Notes: generated by a model not told the origin, from the sequence alone. DNA of 64,000 nucleotides from Salinibacterium sp. TMP30 (GCF_038397785.1 NZ_CP151642.1:2170001-2234000), one strand, 5' to 3'; shown: positions 7,820 to 15,554, numbered from the stretch's first letter. Numbers and translations are program-made.

Positions 7820-8593
7820 CTAGTGCAGCCGCTCCCAGTCGAGGCGGTTCTCCCACGAATAGCGGTAGTAGTCGGCGAACCTCAATTCGGATGCCGCAGC
7901 CTCATCCACAATCACCGTCACAGTGGAGTGCAACTGAATTGCCGATCCCGGCAGGCTCGCCGTCACCGGACCCTCCACAGCACCCGCGAGCGCCGCGGCC
8001 TTTGCCTCGCCGAACGCGATCAGCACCAGGTGCCCAGCGCGCTGAATTGTGCCGAGCCCCTGCGTGACACAGTGCGTCGGTACCTGCTCGGGCGAATCAA
8101 AGAACCGCGCGTTGTCGAGACGGGTCTGCTGAGCGAGAGTCTTCACCCGGGTGAGTGACGCAAACGACGACCCCGGCTCATTGAAACCGATGTGACCCGT
8201 CGAGCCGATCCCCAAAATCTGCACATCAACACCACCCGCCGCAACAATCGCCCGCTCATAGTCAGCCCCAGCGTTCTCCACCGGACCGCTCTCGGCCGGC
8301 ACCTGCACCAGAGACGGCGTCAACCCGAGCGGCTCAACAACTTCCCGAGTGATCACCGAACGGTAGCTCTGGGGGTGCCCAGCAGGCAATCCAACATACT
8401 CATCGAGAGCAAACCCCCGCACAGCAGAAAGATCGAGGGCGCGAGCCGCGAGCGCAGACCACGTCGTCAAGGGGGTCGACCCTGTTGCTAGGCCGAGTAC
8501 GGCATCCGGTGTTCGACGCACGAGTGCCTCGATGAGGTCTGCGGCAACCTCGCCGGCGGCCTCTTTCGACTCAACAATTACTACTTCTGCCAT
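7820..8593 (-). CDS. nagB: Glucosamine-6-phosphate deaminase
   Basis: Converts glucosamine-6-P to fructose-6-P and ammonia, completing GlcNAc catabolism with NagA. 257 residues, the usual length. Seen: LGLATGSTP (phosphate loop), ALDEYVGLP with the catalytic aspartate, GIGSTGHIGFNEPGSSF with the ring-opening histidine and the glutamate, and TRVKTLAQQT. At the position before Gly-His, E. coli has Asp141 of the proton relay; here it is Thr. Bacilli have Asn there as I recall, so the site is not invariant. The start ATG has no clear Shine-Dalgarno sequence. A 7+7 inverted repeat lies 19-39 bases upstream and may be the operator. Confidence 0.92.
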   Translation of the reverse strand: MAEVVIVESKEAAGEVAADLIEALVRRTPDAVLGLATGSTPLTTWSALAARALDLSAVRGFALDEYVGLPAGHPQSYRSVITREVVEPLGLTPSLVQVPAESGPVENAGADYERAIVAAGGVDVQILGIGSTGHIGFNEPGSSFASLTRVKTLAQQTRLDNARFFDSPEQVPTHCVTQGLGTIQRAGHLVLIAFGEAKAAALAGAVEGPVTASLPGSAIQLHSTVTVIVDEAAASELRFADYYRYSWENRLDWERLH

Positions 8594-8611
8594 GGAGATA
8601 CTGTCTCACGT

Positions 8612-8632
8612 ACTGTGCACGCTGCGCACAGT
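8612..8632. promoter_or_regulatory. Inverted repeat upstream of nagB
   Basis: ACTGTGC, seven bases, GCACAGT: perfect 7-bp arms centred 29 bases before the nagB start. It does not match the DasR/NagR consensus (TGGTCTAGACCA-like), so any regulator is unknown. Confidence 0.4.
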
Positions 8633-8742
8633 GGTCCATCCGTAATTCGCCCGCTGAGAATGCTCCTGAAGTCGCCGGCTAAGTATCTGCTTCACAGCGG
8701 CGCTCGGTCATACTTAAACCCCAACCATTCCACTGGAGCCCC

Positions 8743-9183
8743 ATGCGCAGCCTCGCCGACAACAAGACCGCCACCGCCCTCTTTGCCGGAGTGACCCTCG
8801 TCGGAGCGCTTTCCGCGTGTTCCTCTCCCGCCACCGGAACCGGTTCATCGGTGAACGGCGGTGTCCCCGCCGCAACCAGCGGCGACTACACCGACGGCAC
8901 CTACACGGAGACCGGCGACTACACTTCTCCCAACGGTGCCGAAAAAGTGGAAGTCACCCTCACTCTCGCAAGCAACGTCATCTCTGAGGTCACGGTCGTT
9001 GGTTTCGGTGAGAGCCCCAACTCCAAGCAATTCCAAGGCGAATTCATTGATGGAATCGCCGCCGAGGTCGTCGGCAAAAACATCGACGAGCTCTCGGTCG
9101 ACAAGGTAGCCGGCTCCTCACTCACCAGTGGCGGCTTCAACAACGCCGTCGATGCCATCAAGGTAGACGCTCTCGCCGAGTAG
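8743..9183 (+). CDS. FMN-binding domain lipoprotein, likely covalently flavinylated
   Basis: 146 residues. Signal peptide with lipobox LSAC (Cys26), so the mature protein is anchored outside the membrane. After a Ser/Gly linker, an FMN-bind domain runs from GDYTDGTYTE (about 48) to the end. Near the C-terminus D120-KVAGSSLTS-129 lies where FMN-bind proteins carry the Dxx(S/T)GA(T/S) flavinylation motif; here Ser125/Ser126 would replace the usual Thr. ApbE transfers FMN phosphate to that residue in known systems. Start ATG 8743 has GGAG seven bases upstream. The next two genes encode ApbE and a membrane flavoprotein reductase, so this is probably the mobile outer electron carrier of the locus. 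The covalent flavin is inferred, not seen. Confidence 0.8.
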   Translation: MRSLADNKTATALFAGVTLVGALSACSSPATGTGSSVNGGVPAATSGDYTDGTYTETGDYTSPNGAEKVEVTLTLASNVISEVTVVGFGESPNSKQFQGEFIDGIAAEVVGKNIDELSVDKVAGSSLTSGGFNNAVDAIKVDALAE

Positions 9184-9184
9184 T

Positions 9185-10042
9185 ACGTTCGAGGCCATTG
9201 GTGCGCCCTGGCAGATCGACACGGCACAGCCGCTGAGCGCTGAGGCAGACGCCGCCATCCATGCGCGCATCGACGACTTCGACCGCACCTACTCGCGCTT
9301 CCGCGACGACTCCCTCGTCAGCACCATCTCTCGCACCCCCGGCACCTACCGTTTTCCCGTGGATGCCCCGCCCCTGTTCGAGCTCTACCGTCGCCTCTAC
9401 GACACAACCCGCGGGGCGATGAGTCCGCTCGTCGGCCGCGCCCTCGAAGAACTCGGGTACGACAGCACCTACTCGCTGAGACCCAGCGCGACACGGACAC
9501 GCGTGCCCAACTGGAATGAAGCCCTCAGCTGGAACGGCAGCGAACTCACCACCCTCACCCCTGCGCTGCTCGACATCGGAGCGGCAGGAAAGGGCTACCT
9601 CGTCGATCTCGTTGCCGAGGTGCTGCGCGAACACGGCGTCGACACCATGACCGTGGATGCGAGCGGAGACATTCTGCATCGCAGCAAAACGCCACTGCGG
9701 GTCGCGCTGGAACATCCACTCGATGTCAGCACAGCCATCGGGGTTGTGACTGTGCAGAACCAAGCAATTTGTGCGTCTGCGCCCAACCGACGGGCCTGGG
9801 CCGGTCTTCATCACATCCTTGACGCTCACACCGGCCTCCCGACCGATCGCATCATCGCCACCTGGGCAGTCGCCGCAACCGCGTTGGAGGCAGATGGGCT
9901 TGCCACCGCACTGTTCTTCGCCAAACCGGCAGAACTGGCCGCGGAGTTTGAGTTTCACTACGTCCGCATGTTTTCCAGCGGGCGAGTAGAGTACTCGCCA
10001 GACCTCAATGGGGAGCTGTTCACACAAGGAGCAGGCGTATGA
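9185..10042 (+). CDS. apbE: ApbE-family FAD:protein FMN transferase, start codon unclear
   Basis: Attaches FMN from FAD to Ser/Thr of target proteins; the presumed target is the preceding lipoprotein. ApbE homology starts at TFEAIGAPWQIDT (from base 9185) and includes DDFDRTYSRFRDDS, SPLVGRALEELGYD, DIGAAGKGYLVD, HHILDAHTGLPTD and ALEADGLATALFF. The frame is open only from 9167, and no ATG, GTG or TTG occurs in it before GTG 9359, which would delete about 58 conserved residues. Options are an ATT start at 9197, a +1 ribosomal frameshift from the lipoprotein frame at its TAG (9181-9183), or a one-base lesion. No signal peptide is present unless it comes through such a fusion. The stop overlaps the next gene as ATGA. 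Confidence 0.75.
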   Translation, partial: TFEAIGAPWQIDTAQPLSAEADAAIHARIDDFDRTYSRFRDDSLVSTISRTPGTYRFPVDAPPLFELYRRLYDTTRGAMSPLVGRALEELGYDSTYSLRPSATRTRVPNWNEALSWNGSELTTLTPALLDIGAAGKGYLVDLVAEVLREHGVDTMTVDASGDILHRSKTPLRVALEHPLDVSTAIGVVTVQNQAICASAPNRRAWAGLHHILDAHTGLPTDRIIATWAVAATALEADGLATALFFAKPAELAAEFEFHYVRMFSSGRVEYSPDLNGELFTQGAGV

Positions 10043-11547
10043 AGCGCTGGCTAGACCGCACACTCGGCTCAATCGTGATGTACAAACTCGTGCTGATGTC
10101 GCTCATGCTAATCGCGATTATCGCTATCGTGCTCGCGTTCTTCGAGCTCATATCTCCCGACCCGCTCGCTCTGCTCGCAAGCCTTCCCGTTGCTCTCGCC
10201 TTCAGCTTTGTCACGAGCTGGCTTGGCGCCCGAATCGTGCGGCAGCGCGCCCACCTTGAGTCATCACTCATCACTGGACTGTTGGTGTTCTTCATCATGG
10301 CCCCCAGCCTCGAAATCATGGGGTTGCTGGGCATCGCGCTTGCCTCGACCATTGCCGGGGCATCCAAGTTTCTGATCGCATTCCGTGGACGCCATATTTT
10401 CAACCCGGCAGCGATCGGCGCCTACGTTTTCATCTTTGTGCCTCTAGGTTTCCCGACCTGGTGGGTGGGCACACCACTGCTGCAGCCGTTCATCGTCGTT
10501 GCCGCGTTTCTGATTCTGTATCGCACTCAACGCCTCGATCTGGGCGTGGTATTCGTCGTCGTCGCAGCCAGCATCCGTATCGCCCTCACAATCGCAGGAG
10601 GTGGGTCCCTCACCGACGCGCTCAGCTTCACCTTCGCATCCTCGCAACTCATCTTCTTCGTCGGCTTCATGCTCAGTGAACCCCTCACTCAGCCTCCGCG
10701 CCGCTGGCAACGACTCAGCATAGCGGTGGTGGTGGCGCTGCTCTTTGCCATCCCGTTCTCCATCGGCCCCCTCTACAGCGACCCGCTGCTCGCCCTGCTC
10801 ATCGGCAACCTGATAGCCTTCTTCTTCACACAACGCCGAACGATTCGGATGACGCGGGTCGAAACAACCGAGATCACGCCCGGAATCTGGGAAGTTACCT
10901 TTGCCCCGCACCGCCCCATCACGTTCCGTGCGGGCCAATACATTGAGTTGTCACTGCCGCACGCGTCTGCCGATTTCCGTGGGGTTCGTCGCTACTTCAC
11001 CATCTCCTCGGCACCGGATGCCGGGGCCACCCTCTCGGTGACGATTTCGGTCTCAGAAAAGTCGAGCAGCTTCAAGACGGCGCTGTTGGCACTCCCCCGT
11101 GGGTCCCAGGTCACCGCGACCGGAATTTGGGGAGACTTCGTTTTGCCGCGCGATACCGCAGAACCGCTTCTTCTTGTGGCCGGAGGAATCGGTATCACCC
11201 CATTCGCGAGTCAGCTTGCGCACGCCCACTGCCAAGCAGAGGGTCGGGATGTTGTCGTGGTTTATGCGAGCTCAAGCAGCGAACCGCTGCCGTTCAGTGA
11301 CGTGCTCAGCGACGCCAGCGCACGCGTAATTGTGTTCGGGCCGCAGCCCGCCGAGGCATTGCCGGCCGGGTGGGAACTCGGTGGCGAGGGCCGGATGAGC
11401 GGCGACGCACTCTCCACGCTTGTGCCCGATCTGGCCAGCCGACGCGTCTACCTTTCGGGACCGCCAGCACTCGTCAACGATCTCAAGTCGGCTCTGCGCA
11501 CTAACGGGGCTCGGCGCATCCATACTGACTACTTCTTGGGGTACTAG
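10039..11547 (+). CDS. NqrB/RnfD-like membrane domain fused to ferredoxin-NADP reductase domain
   Basis: 502 residues. Residues 1 to about 265 hold roughly ten hydrophobic segments; FRGRHIFNPAAIGAYV and FMLSEPLTQPP are landmarks of the NqrB/RnfD membrane subunit family. From about 270 to 502 comes a cytoplasmic flavoreductase: FRAGQYIELSLP, RRYFTISS (FAD-binding RxYS/T motif), GGIGITPFASQ (nicotinamide side) and VYLSGPPALV. Such a protein could take electrons from NAD(P)H inside and pass them across the membrane to the FMN lipoprotein. I do not see the canonical SGAT flavinylation site of NqrB; a GGGSLTD occurs at a similar place. Start ATG 10039 overlaps apbE by four bases. Electron flow is inference from domain content and gene order. 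Confidence 0.8.
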   Translation: MKRWLDRTLGSIVMYKLVLMSLMLIAIIAIVLAFFELISPDPLALLASLPVALAFSFVTSWLGARIVRQRAHLESSLITGLLVFFIMAPSLEIMGLLGIALASTIAGASKFLIAFRGRHIFNPAAIGAYVFIFVPLGFPTWWVGTPLLQPFIVVAAFLILYRTQRLDLGVVFVVVAASIRIALTIAGGGSLTDALSFTFASSQLIFFVGFMLSEPLTQPPRRWQRLSIAVVVALLFAIPFSIGPLYSDPLLALLIGNLIAFFFTQRRTIRMTRVETTEITPGIWEVTFAPHRPITFRAGQYIELSLPHASADFRGVRRYFTISSAPDAGATLSVTISVSEKSSSFKTALLALPRGSQVTATGIWGDFVLPRDTAEPLLLVAGGIGITPFASQLAHAHCQAEGRDVVVVYASSSSEPLPFSDVLSDASARVIVFGPQPAEALPAGWELGGEGRMSGDALSTLVPDLASRRVYLSGPPALVNDLKSALRTNGARRIHTDYFLGY

Positions 11548-11550
11548 GCC

Positions 11551-13389
11551 CTAACGAGCCCGGCTGCCCAACTTCAGGGCGCGCAGCGAGTTGAGGATCG
11601 TCACAAGATCTACTACTTCTTGTAAACCGGCGCCCACAATTGCGGGGAGCGCTCCCGTCATCGCCACTAGCATGAGTGCAACGCTGATCCCGATCCCCAT
11701 CCAGATGCTTTGGAGCGCGATGAATACGGTGCGCTTGCTGACAGACACCGCATCGACCACACGGTAGAGATCGTCCACAAGAATCACAATGTCGGCAGAT
11801 TCGCTGGCCGCCGTTGAGCCTTTCGCTCCCATCGCGATTCCCACATTGGCGGCGGCAAGCACGGGTGCATCATTGACTCCATCTCCCACCATGACAACGG
11901 GCCCCGGGGTGATCGAATGCACGATCCGCACTTTGTCTTCCGGGAGGCATTCGGCATGAACTTCACTGAGGTTTAAGTCTTCGGCCACTTTCTGGGCCGT
12001 CTGCTCGATATCTCCGGTCACCATTAGGGTCTTCTGGACGCCCAACGCCCGCAGATCGCGCAGCATCTTGGGCGCTTCCTCACGCACAGCATCGCGCAGA
12101 ATGATTGCGCCAGCGAACTGGTCACCGACGGCCACATACACGGCCGCTTCACCGCTCGACAACTCGAGCCGGACGAGATCGGACGCCTGTTGTGCGACGA
12201 ACGCAGGCTTGCCTACGGTGACAACTTCGGAACCGATTCGTGCCTGAACTCCGTGAGTAGCAACTTCGCGAGCGTCGGCAACGGTGGGCAATGTGTAGCC
12301 GCGGTTTTGGGCTTCCGCAACGAGTGAGGCTGCGAGCACGTGTGAGGAGTATTGTTCTGCCGCAGCGACCAGTGTGAGTAAGGCTTCTTCGCTTCGTTCT
12401 CCTTCTGGCCGGATGGCGACCACTTCGGGGGTTCCGCTCGTCAGGGTGCCAGTCTTATCAAAGACGACAGTTTTCGCCCGTGCCAACACTTCAAGCGTGC
12501 CCGCGTTTTTGATGACCACCCCGTGCGCGGATGCGCTCGACATTCCGGCCATGAATGCGACCGGCGCGGCAATCAACAGCGGGCACGGGGTGGCAACGAC
12601 CAATACTTCGGCGAACCGTGTGGGGTCTCCCGAGAGCCACCATGCAATCCCCGCCAACGCGACGGAAACGAACGTGAATGGTGCAGCGTAGCGGTCCGCG
12701 AGCCGCACCAGGGCGGGCTTGCTGGCGGCTGCTTCGCTGACCAATTGCACGATCCGCTGATATTGGCTTTCGGATGCGAGTGCTGCGGCCGTCACGGTGA
12801 CCGCTTCCGGCCCGTTGACGGAACCGCTCAGCAGAAGATCGCCGGCCACCTTGTCAACCGGCATACTTTCGCCGGTGAGGGATGATTCATCTACCACGGT
12901 CGCCACAGAAACAAGCACCGCATCCACGGGAACAATTTCAGAGGGGCGCACGACGAGACGCTCGCCCACCGTCACGTCGGTAACTGGAACGTCGACGAGT
13001 TCGCCGCTGTCGTCAAAAATATGGGCAATCTGGGGAACGCGGCTCAACAGTGCTTTCAGTTCACGCTGCGCTCGGCCGGCGGCGAAGTCCTCGAGAGCCT
13101 CACCCCCGGTAAGCATCAGCACGATGACGATGCTCGCCCAGAATTCGCCGACGAGCACCGTCGCAATGATTGCGGTGACGGCAAGAACGTCGAGACCAAA
13201 CTCTTTGCGGAACAGGCGTCGAATCATCGAGACTGCTTCGCGCGCTGCAACCACCAGGGAATACCCCGACAGCAACCACGGCACGACAGCGGATGCCGAA
13301 GTCCAGTTCAGTGCGAGGCCAACCACCCCAACAACCACCGTTAGCGCCACGAGCGGATACCGGCGCACAGCGGCCACGAGAGTTGTCAT
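11551..13389 (-). CDS. P1B-type heavy-metal ATPase with TPCP motif
   Basis: 612-residue ATP-driven metal exporter of the inner membrane. Seen: DESSLTGESMPVDK (actuator domain), ATPCPLLIAAP in the transport helix, DKTGTLTSG with the phosphorylated aspartate, MVTGDI, and MVGDGVNDAPVLAAANVGIAMG. The usual CPC is TPCP, and the HP dipeptide of the nucleotide domain is part of YSSHVLA, with Val for Pro, so this is not a standard CadA/CopA. No classical N-terminal HMA domain. The frame extends to a TTG at 13428 that would add a CCDC cysteine cluster; I chose ATG 13389, which has AAGAG before it. It is convergent with the flavoreductase gene (three bases apart). The metal is not determinable. Confidence 0.88.
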   Translation of the reverse strand: MTTLVAAVRRYPLVALTVVVGVVGLALNWTSASAVVPWLLSGYSLVVAAREAVSMIRRLFRKEFGLDVLAVTAIIATVLVGEFWASIVIVLMLTGGEALEDFAAGRAQRELKALLSRVPQIAHIFDDSGELVDVPVTDVTVGERLVVRPSEIVPVDAVLVSVATVVDESSLTGESMPVDKVAGDLLLSGSVNGPEAVTVTAAALASESQYQRIVQLVSEAAASKPALVRLADRYAAPFTFVSVALAGIAWWLSGDPTRFAEVLVVATPCPLLIAAPVAFMAGMSSASAHGVVIKNAGTLEVLARAKTVVFDKTGTLTSGTPEVVAIRPEGERSEEALLTLVAAAEQYSSHVLAASLVAEAQNRGYTLPTVADAREVATHGVQARIGSEVVTVGKPAFVAQQASDLVRLELSSGEAAVYVAVGDQFAGAIILRDAVREEAPKMLRDLRALGVQKTLMVTGDIEQTAQKVAEDLNLSEVHAECLPEDKVRIVHSITPGPVVMVGDGVNDAPVLAAANVGIAMGAKGSTAASESADIVILVDDLYRVVDAVSVSKRTVFIALQSIWMGIGISVALMLVAMTGALPAIVGAGLQEVVDLVTILNSLRALKLGSRAR

Positions 13390-13468
13390 GCTCTTGTTGT
13401 ACTCGCAATCGCAGCATCCGGCCAGCAAGTTCAGGCTGCCCTTACTATCGCAAGGATCAGCAGTGAAT

Positions 13469-13527
13469 AAAGTTACTTGCCGTTACGGAAAGAAACCTAT
13501 AGTCTTTCCGCTGTGGAAAGTAACTTT
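13469..13527. promoter_or_regulatory. Promoter flanked by two AAAGTNACTTT operators
   Basis: AAAGTTACTTG (13469-13479, 10 of 11 to the palindrome) and AAAGTAACTTT (13517-13527, perfect) flank a -10 TATAGT (13498-13503). GGAAAG (13487-13492) and CTTTCC (13504-13509) form a further inverted pair across the -10. The second operator covers codons 2-5 of the gene starting at 13513. A winged-helix regulator is the next gene but one, so autoregulation is likely. Confidence 0.55.
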
Positions 13528-13980
13528 GATTCCCTGTCCCGCAGCGAAGCCATCAATAAACTGGGCGAGCTGACAGCCGACCGCAATCGGCTAGCGGACA
13601 GCATCCGCGTTCCTTGGCCTCTCCTGGCTGGCTTCGGAGCGGTTGCTGCCTGGTGGGTCGGCGCGGCTGCCACAACCTCGCCGGGTGAGAACTTTGAACC
13701 GCCCGCGACCAGCGGGTTAGCTTTTGCCATCCTTTTCGTGATCGCCTACCTGATCCAAAGAGAAACCGGCATCCGATTCAAACGGATGGGATCGCGCGCG
13801 GTGCTGGCTATGGTCGGGATCCTCTTCGGTTGCTTCACGCTATTCAGCGTTTCTCTCGGGTTGGTATCTTTGGGGATGCAGTGGGCGGTCTCTTTCACCA
13901 GCGTTGTCGCGTTCACCCTAACCACGTGGCTAACCGCAGTCGCGTACCGCTCTGCAGCAGAAACCCTCCGGCGTGGATAA
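13513..13980 (+). CDS. Small membrane protein paired with winged-helix regulator
   Basis: 155 residues. A short N-terminal cytoplasmic helix (SLSRSEAINKLGELTADRNR) is followed by four hydrophobic segments at about 35-50, 62-82, 93-117 and 122-144. I recognise no named family; membrane protein plus winged-helix gene pairs of this type occur widely in actinomycetes. I take GTG 13513 as the start, because the -10 TATAGT ends nine bases upstream and no Shine-Dalgarno is present. Eight bases of its 3' end overlap the regulator gene. The promoter is straddled by palindromic sites, so expression of both genes is probably regulated together. Function unknown; sensing or modulating the partner is speculation. 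Confidence 0.7.
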   Translation: MESNFDSLSRSEAINKLGELTADRNRLADSIRVPWPLLAGFGAVAAWWVGAAATTSPGENFEPPATSGLAFAILFVIAYLIQRETGIRFKRMGSRAVLAMVGILFGCFTLFSVSLGLVSLGMQWAVSFTSVVAFTLTTWLTAVAYRSAAETLRRG

Positions 13981-14287
13981 GGTGCGCTTCGACGACGTCA
14001 TCCATGCACCGCTGCGCCTGCGCATCAGCGGGCTGCTCCGCCCCGTCGACAAACTCGATTTCGCGGTTCTCAGGAATGCACTGGACGTCTCAGATGCCAC
14101 ACTCTCGAAGCATCTGAAAACCCTAATCGGGGCGGGATACGTCGTCTCAGACAAGGCATCGACGTCGGATCGTGGCGATGCTCGACGCGTCATGTGGTTG
14201 TCGCTGTCGCCCGCCGGAAGATACGCCTTCGATGCGCACGTTCGAGCGCTTCAGGAGATAGCCGGCGCAGTCACAACGGATATCTAA
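13973..14287 (+). CDS. Winged-helix transcriptional regulator (ArsR/MarR-like)
   Basis: 104 residues, one winged-helix domain: VIHAPLRLRISGLLRPVDKLDFAVLRNAL..DATLSKHLKTL (recognition helix), then the wing GYVVSDKASTSDRGDARRVMWLSLS. It matches the small winged-helix DNA-binding proteins that act as dimeric repressors. Start GTG 13973 lies inside the end of the upstream gene (eight-base overlap), so translation is coupled. The AAAGTNACTTT palindromes at 13469-13527 in front of the pair are the obvious operator candidates. There is no cysteine cluster for metal sensing; the ligand is unknown. The divergent metal ATPase shares the intergenic region, and whether it is also controlled is open. Confidence 0.8.
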   Translation: MDKVRFDDVIHAPLRLRISGLLRPVDKLDFAVLRNALDVSDATLSKHLKTLIGAGYVVSDKASTSDRGDARRVMWLSLSPAGRYAFDAHVRALQEIAGAVTTDI

Positions 14288-14349
14288 CGCTCCGCCAATT
14301 AAGCCGCCGCCGTTCGCGGCAACCCCTTACGAAACGATATCCGCTCACC

Positions 14350-14355
14350 TATGCT
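14350..14355 (+). promoter_or_regulatory. -10 hexamer for leaderless DUF805 gene
   Basis: TATGCT, six bases before GTG 14362; no Shine-Dalgarno sequence. Confidence 0.35.
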
Positions 14356-14361
14356 GAGACG

Positions 14362-14859
14362 GTGATGACCATCCACGCTGCGCCCGTTACGTCGCCCCTT
14401 CCGGGTGTGTCGTTACGCGTCTCAATGCGACGGTTCTTCGACCGGGCGTTCAGCCTGCGTGGTCGCGCCAGCATCAGCGAATACTGGTGGTGGATGCTCG
14501 TGAATGTGCTTGCGCTCACCATCACGCAGCTCGTCATTCCCGCCATCATCTTGGGCCGCAACTTTCAGGCGACCATCACGGTTAGCCCCTTTGGCTCCTG
14601 GGCCCTCGCTCCCATTGAACTCTTCACTTGGAACAGCCAAGGAGCGGTCGACTCACCGGCCGTCGCGGTACTCTCGATCATTGGCGGCGGGTGGGTGTTG
14701 GCTACCGCAATCCCCGGTTTCACTGTCGCGGTGCGTCGCCTTCACGATTCAAACCTCTCCGGCTGGTGGGTGCTACTGGCTCTTACCCCGCCGGGTCCAA
14801 TCATTCTGTTCTTCCTCGCGGCGCGCCGCCCGCGTATCGAGGGTGTCCGCTTCGATTAG
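14362..14859 (+). CDS. DUF805 membrane protein
   Basis: 165 residues. The DUF805 pattern is clear: an N-terminal RRFFDRAFSLRGRASISEYWWWM (aromatic-rich start of the family), membrane segments near 50-70 and 97-117, then VAVRRLHDSNLSGWWVLLAL and a last helix PPGPIILFFLAARR. Role in the family is unknown. The start is GTG 14362 or the adjacent ATG 14365; both fit a leaderless transcript from the TATGCT box. It is convergent with the acetyltransferase gene, with a hairpin between them. Confidence 0.8.
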   Translation: MMTIHAAPVTSPLPGVSLRVSMRRFFDRAFSLRGRASISEYWWWMLVNVLALTITQLVIPAIILGRNFQATITVSPFGSWALAPIELFTWNSQGAVDSPAVAVLSIIGGGWVLATAIPGFTVAVRRLHDSNLSGWWVLLALTPPGPIILFFLAARRPRIEGVRFD

Positions 14860-14864
14860 CGATT

Positions 14865-14892
14865 GTTGCGCTCAGAAATAGCGGAGCGCAAC
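14865..14892. terminator. Hairpin between convergent genes
   Basis: GTTGCGCTC (14865-14873) and GAGCGCAAC (14884-14892) form a 9-bp perfect stem with a 10-base loop between convergent genes. There is no long T run on either side, so termination efficiency is uncertain. Confidence 0.45.
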
Positions 14893-15542
14893 TACACTCC
14901 TGAGCCCGCCGGATCTCGCCACATGGTGTTTACTGCTGGCCGACCCGGGGCAACCGGGATGCTGGCGTGCACGCGGAATCCCGCCGATTCGTACCGGTGG
15001 TCATTGGCCCCATTGCTCGACTCTAGATAGGTTCCGATTCCTTGAGCATCGGCCTCTTCCACAAGGTGGGCTAGCAACGCCATCCCAATTCCGTGACCGC
15101 GTGCCCGATTTCGAGTGCCCAGCATAGAAACATACAGGTGCGGAGTGTCGACGGGGCGAGCATGCTCGAATCGTTCAAAAAGTCCGTTGACCGCATCGGC
15201 GTGATCTCCGAGAAGATCACCAAGAATGCTCGGGAATCGTTCCGCATCCGCATCCGACATTTCGTTGATTCCGGGCCCAAAAGCGGTGACGACAGCACCG
15301 AAACCGGCGGTAAGCCAGACGGCGTCATTGGCGATGGCATGAGCGACGGTCATCCGGAAGATGACAGCGTGCTGGGCCGCGCGCGCCTCCGGGTCAGGAA
15401 AGGCCCAACTCCAGACCGGGTCCTCATCGAACGCCTCGACAAGGGTGCCCACCACATCCGGCAAATCTGCCGGGGTGGCTAGCCGCGTTGACCGCGCGGC
15501 GTCGACTCGCACCGGATCCGCGCCACCACTCATCGCCGTCAT
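14892..15542 (-). CDS. GNAT-family N-acetyltransferase
   Basis: 216 residues. Acetyl-CoA binding motif RNRARGHGIGMALLAHLVEEAD near 150-170 (R/Q-x-x-G-x-G/A type), followed by LESSNGANDHRYESAGFRVH, the usual C-terminal half of the fold. The N-terminal half (LVEAFDEDPVWSWAFPD) resembles the family members with a DPxxxWxFPD phrase, many of which are uncharacterised. Substrate unknown. ATG 15542 is preceded by TATGCT at six bases, consistent with leaderless initiation; ATG 15533 is a second choice. It lies just downstream of the AAA+ gene on the same strand but has its own promoter. Confidence 0.85.
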   Translation of the reverse strand: MTAMSGGADPVRVDAARSTRLATPADLPDVVGTLVEAFDEDPVWSWAFPDPEARAAQHAVIFRMTVAHAIANDAVWLTAGFGAVVTAFGPGINEMSDADAERFPSILGDLLGDHADAVNGLFERFEHARPVDTPHLYVSMLGTRNRARGHGIGMALLAHLVEEADAQGIGTYLESSNGANDHRYESAGFRVHASIPVAPGRPAVNTMWRDPAGSGV

Positions 15543-15548
15543 GTGTAC

Positions 15549-15554
15549 AGCATA
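15549..15554 (-). promoter_or_regulatory. -10 hexamer for leaderless acetyltransferase gene
   Basis: TATGCT on the - strand, six bases before ATG 15542. Confidence 0.4.

Noticed and set aside
7990-8230. NagB Asp141-equivalent replaced by Thr as a sign of inactivity
   Set aside because: Other bacterial NagB proteins also vary here and the other catalytic residues are present.
9359-10042. GTG 9359 as the true apbE start
   Set aside because: It would remove about 58 residues with clear ApbE homology (TFEAIGAPWQIDT, FDRTYSRFR).
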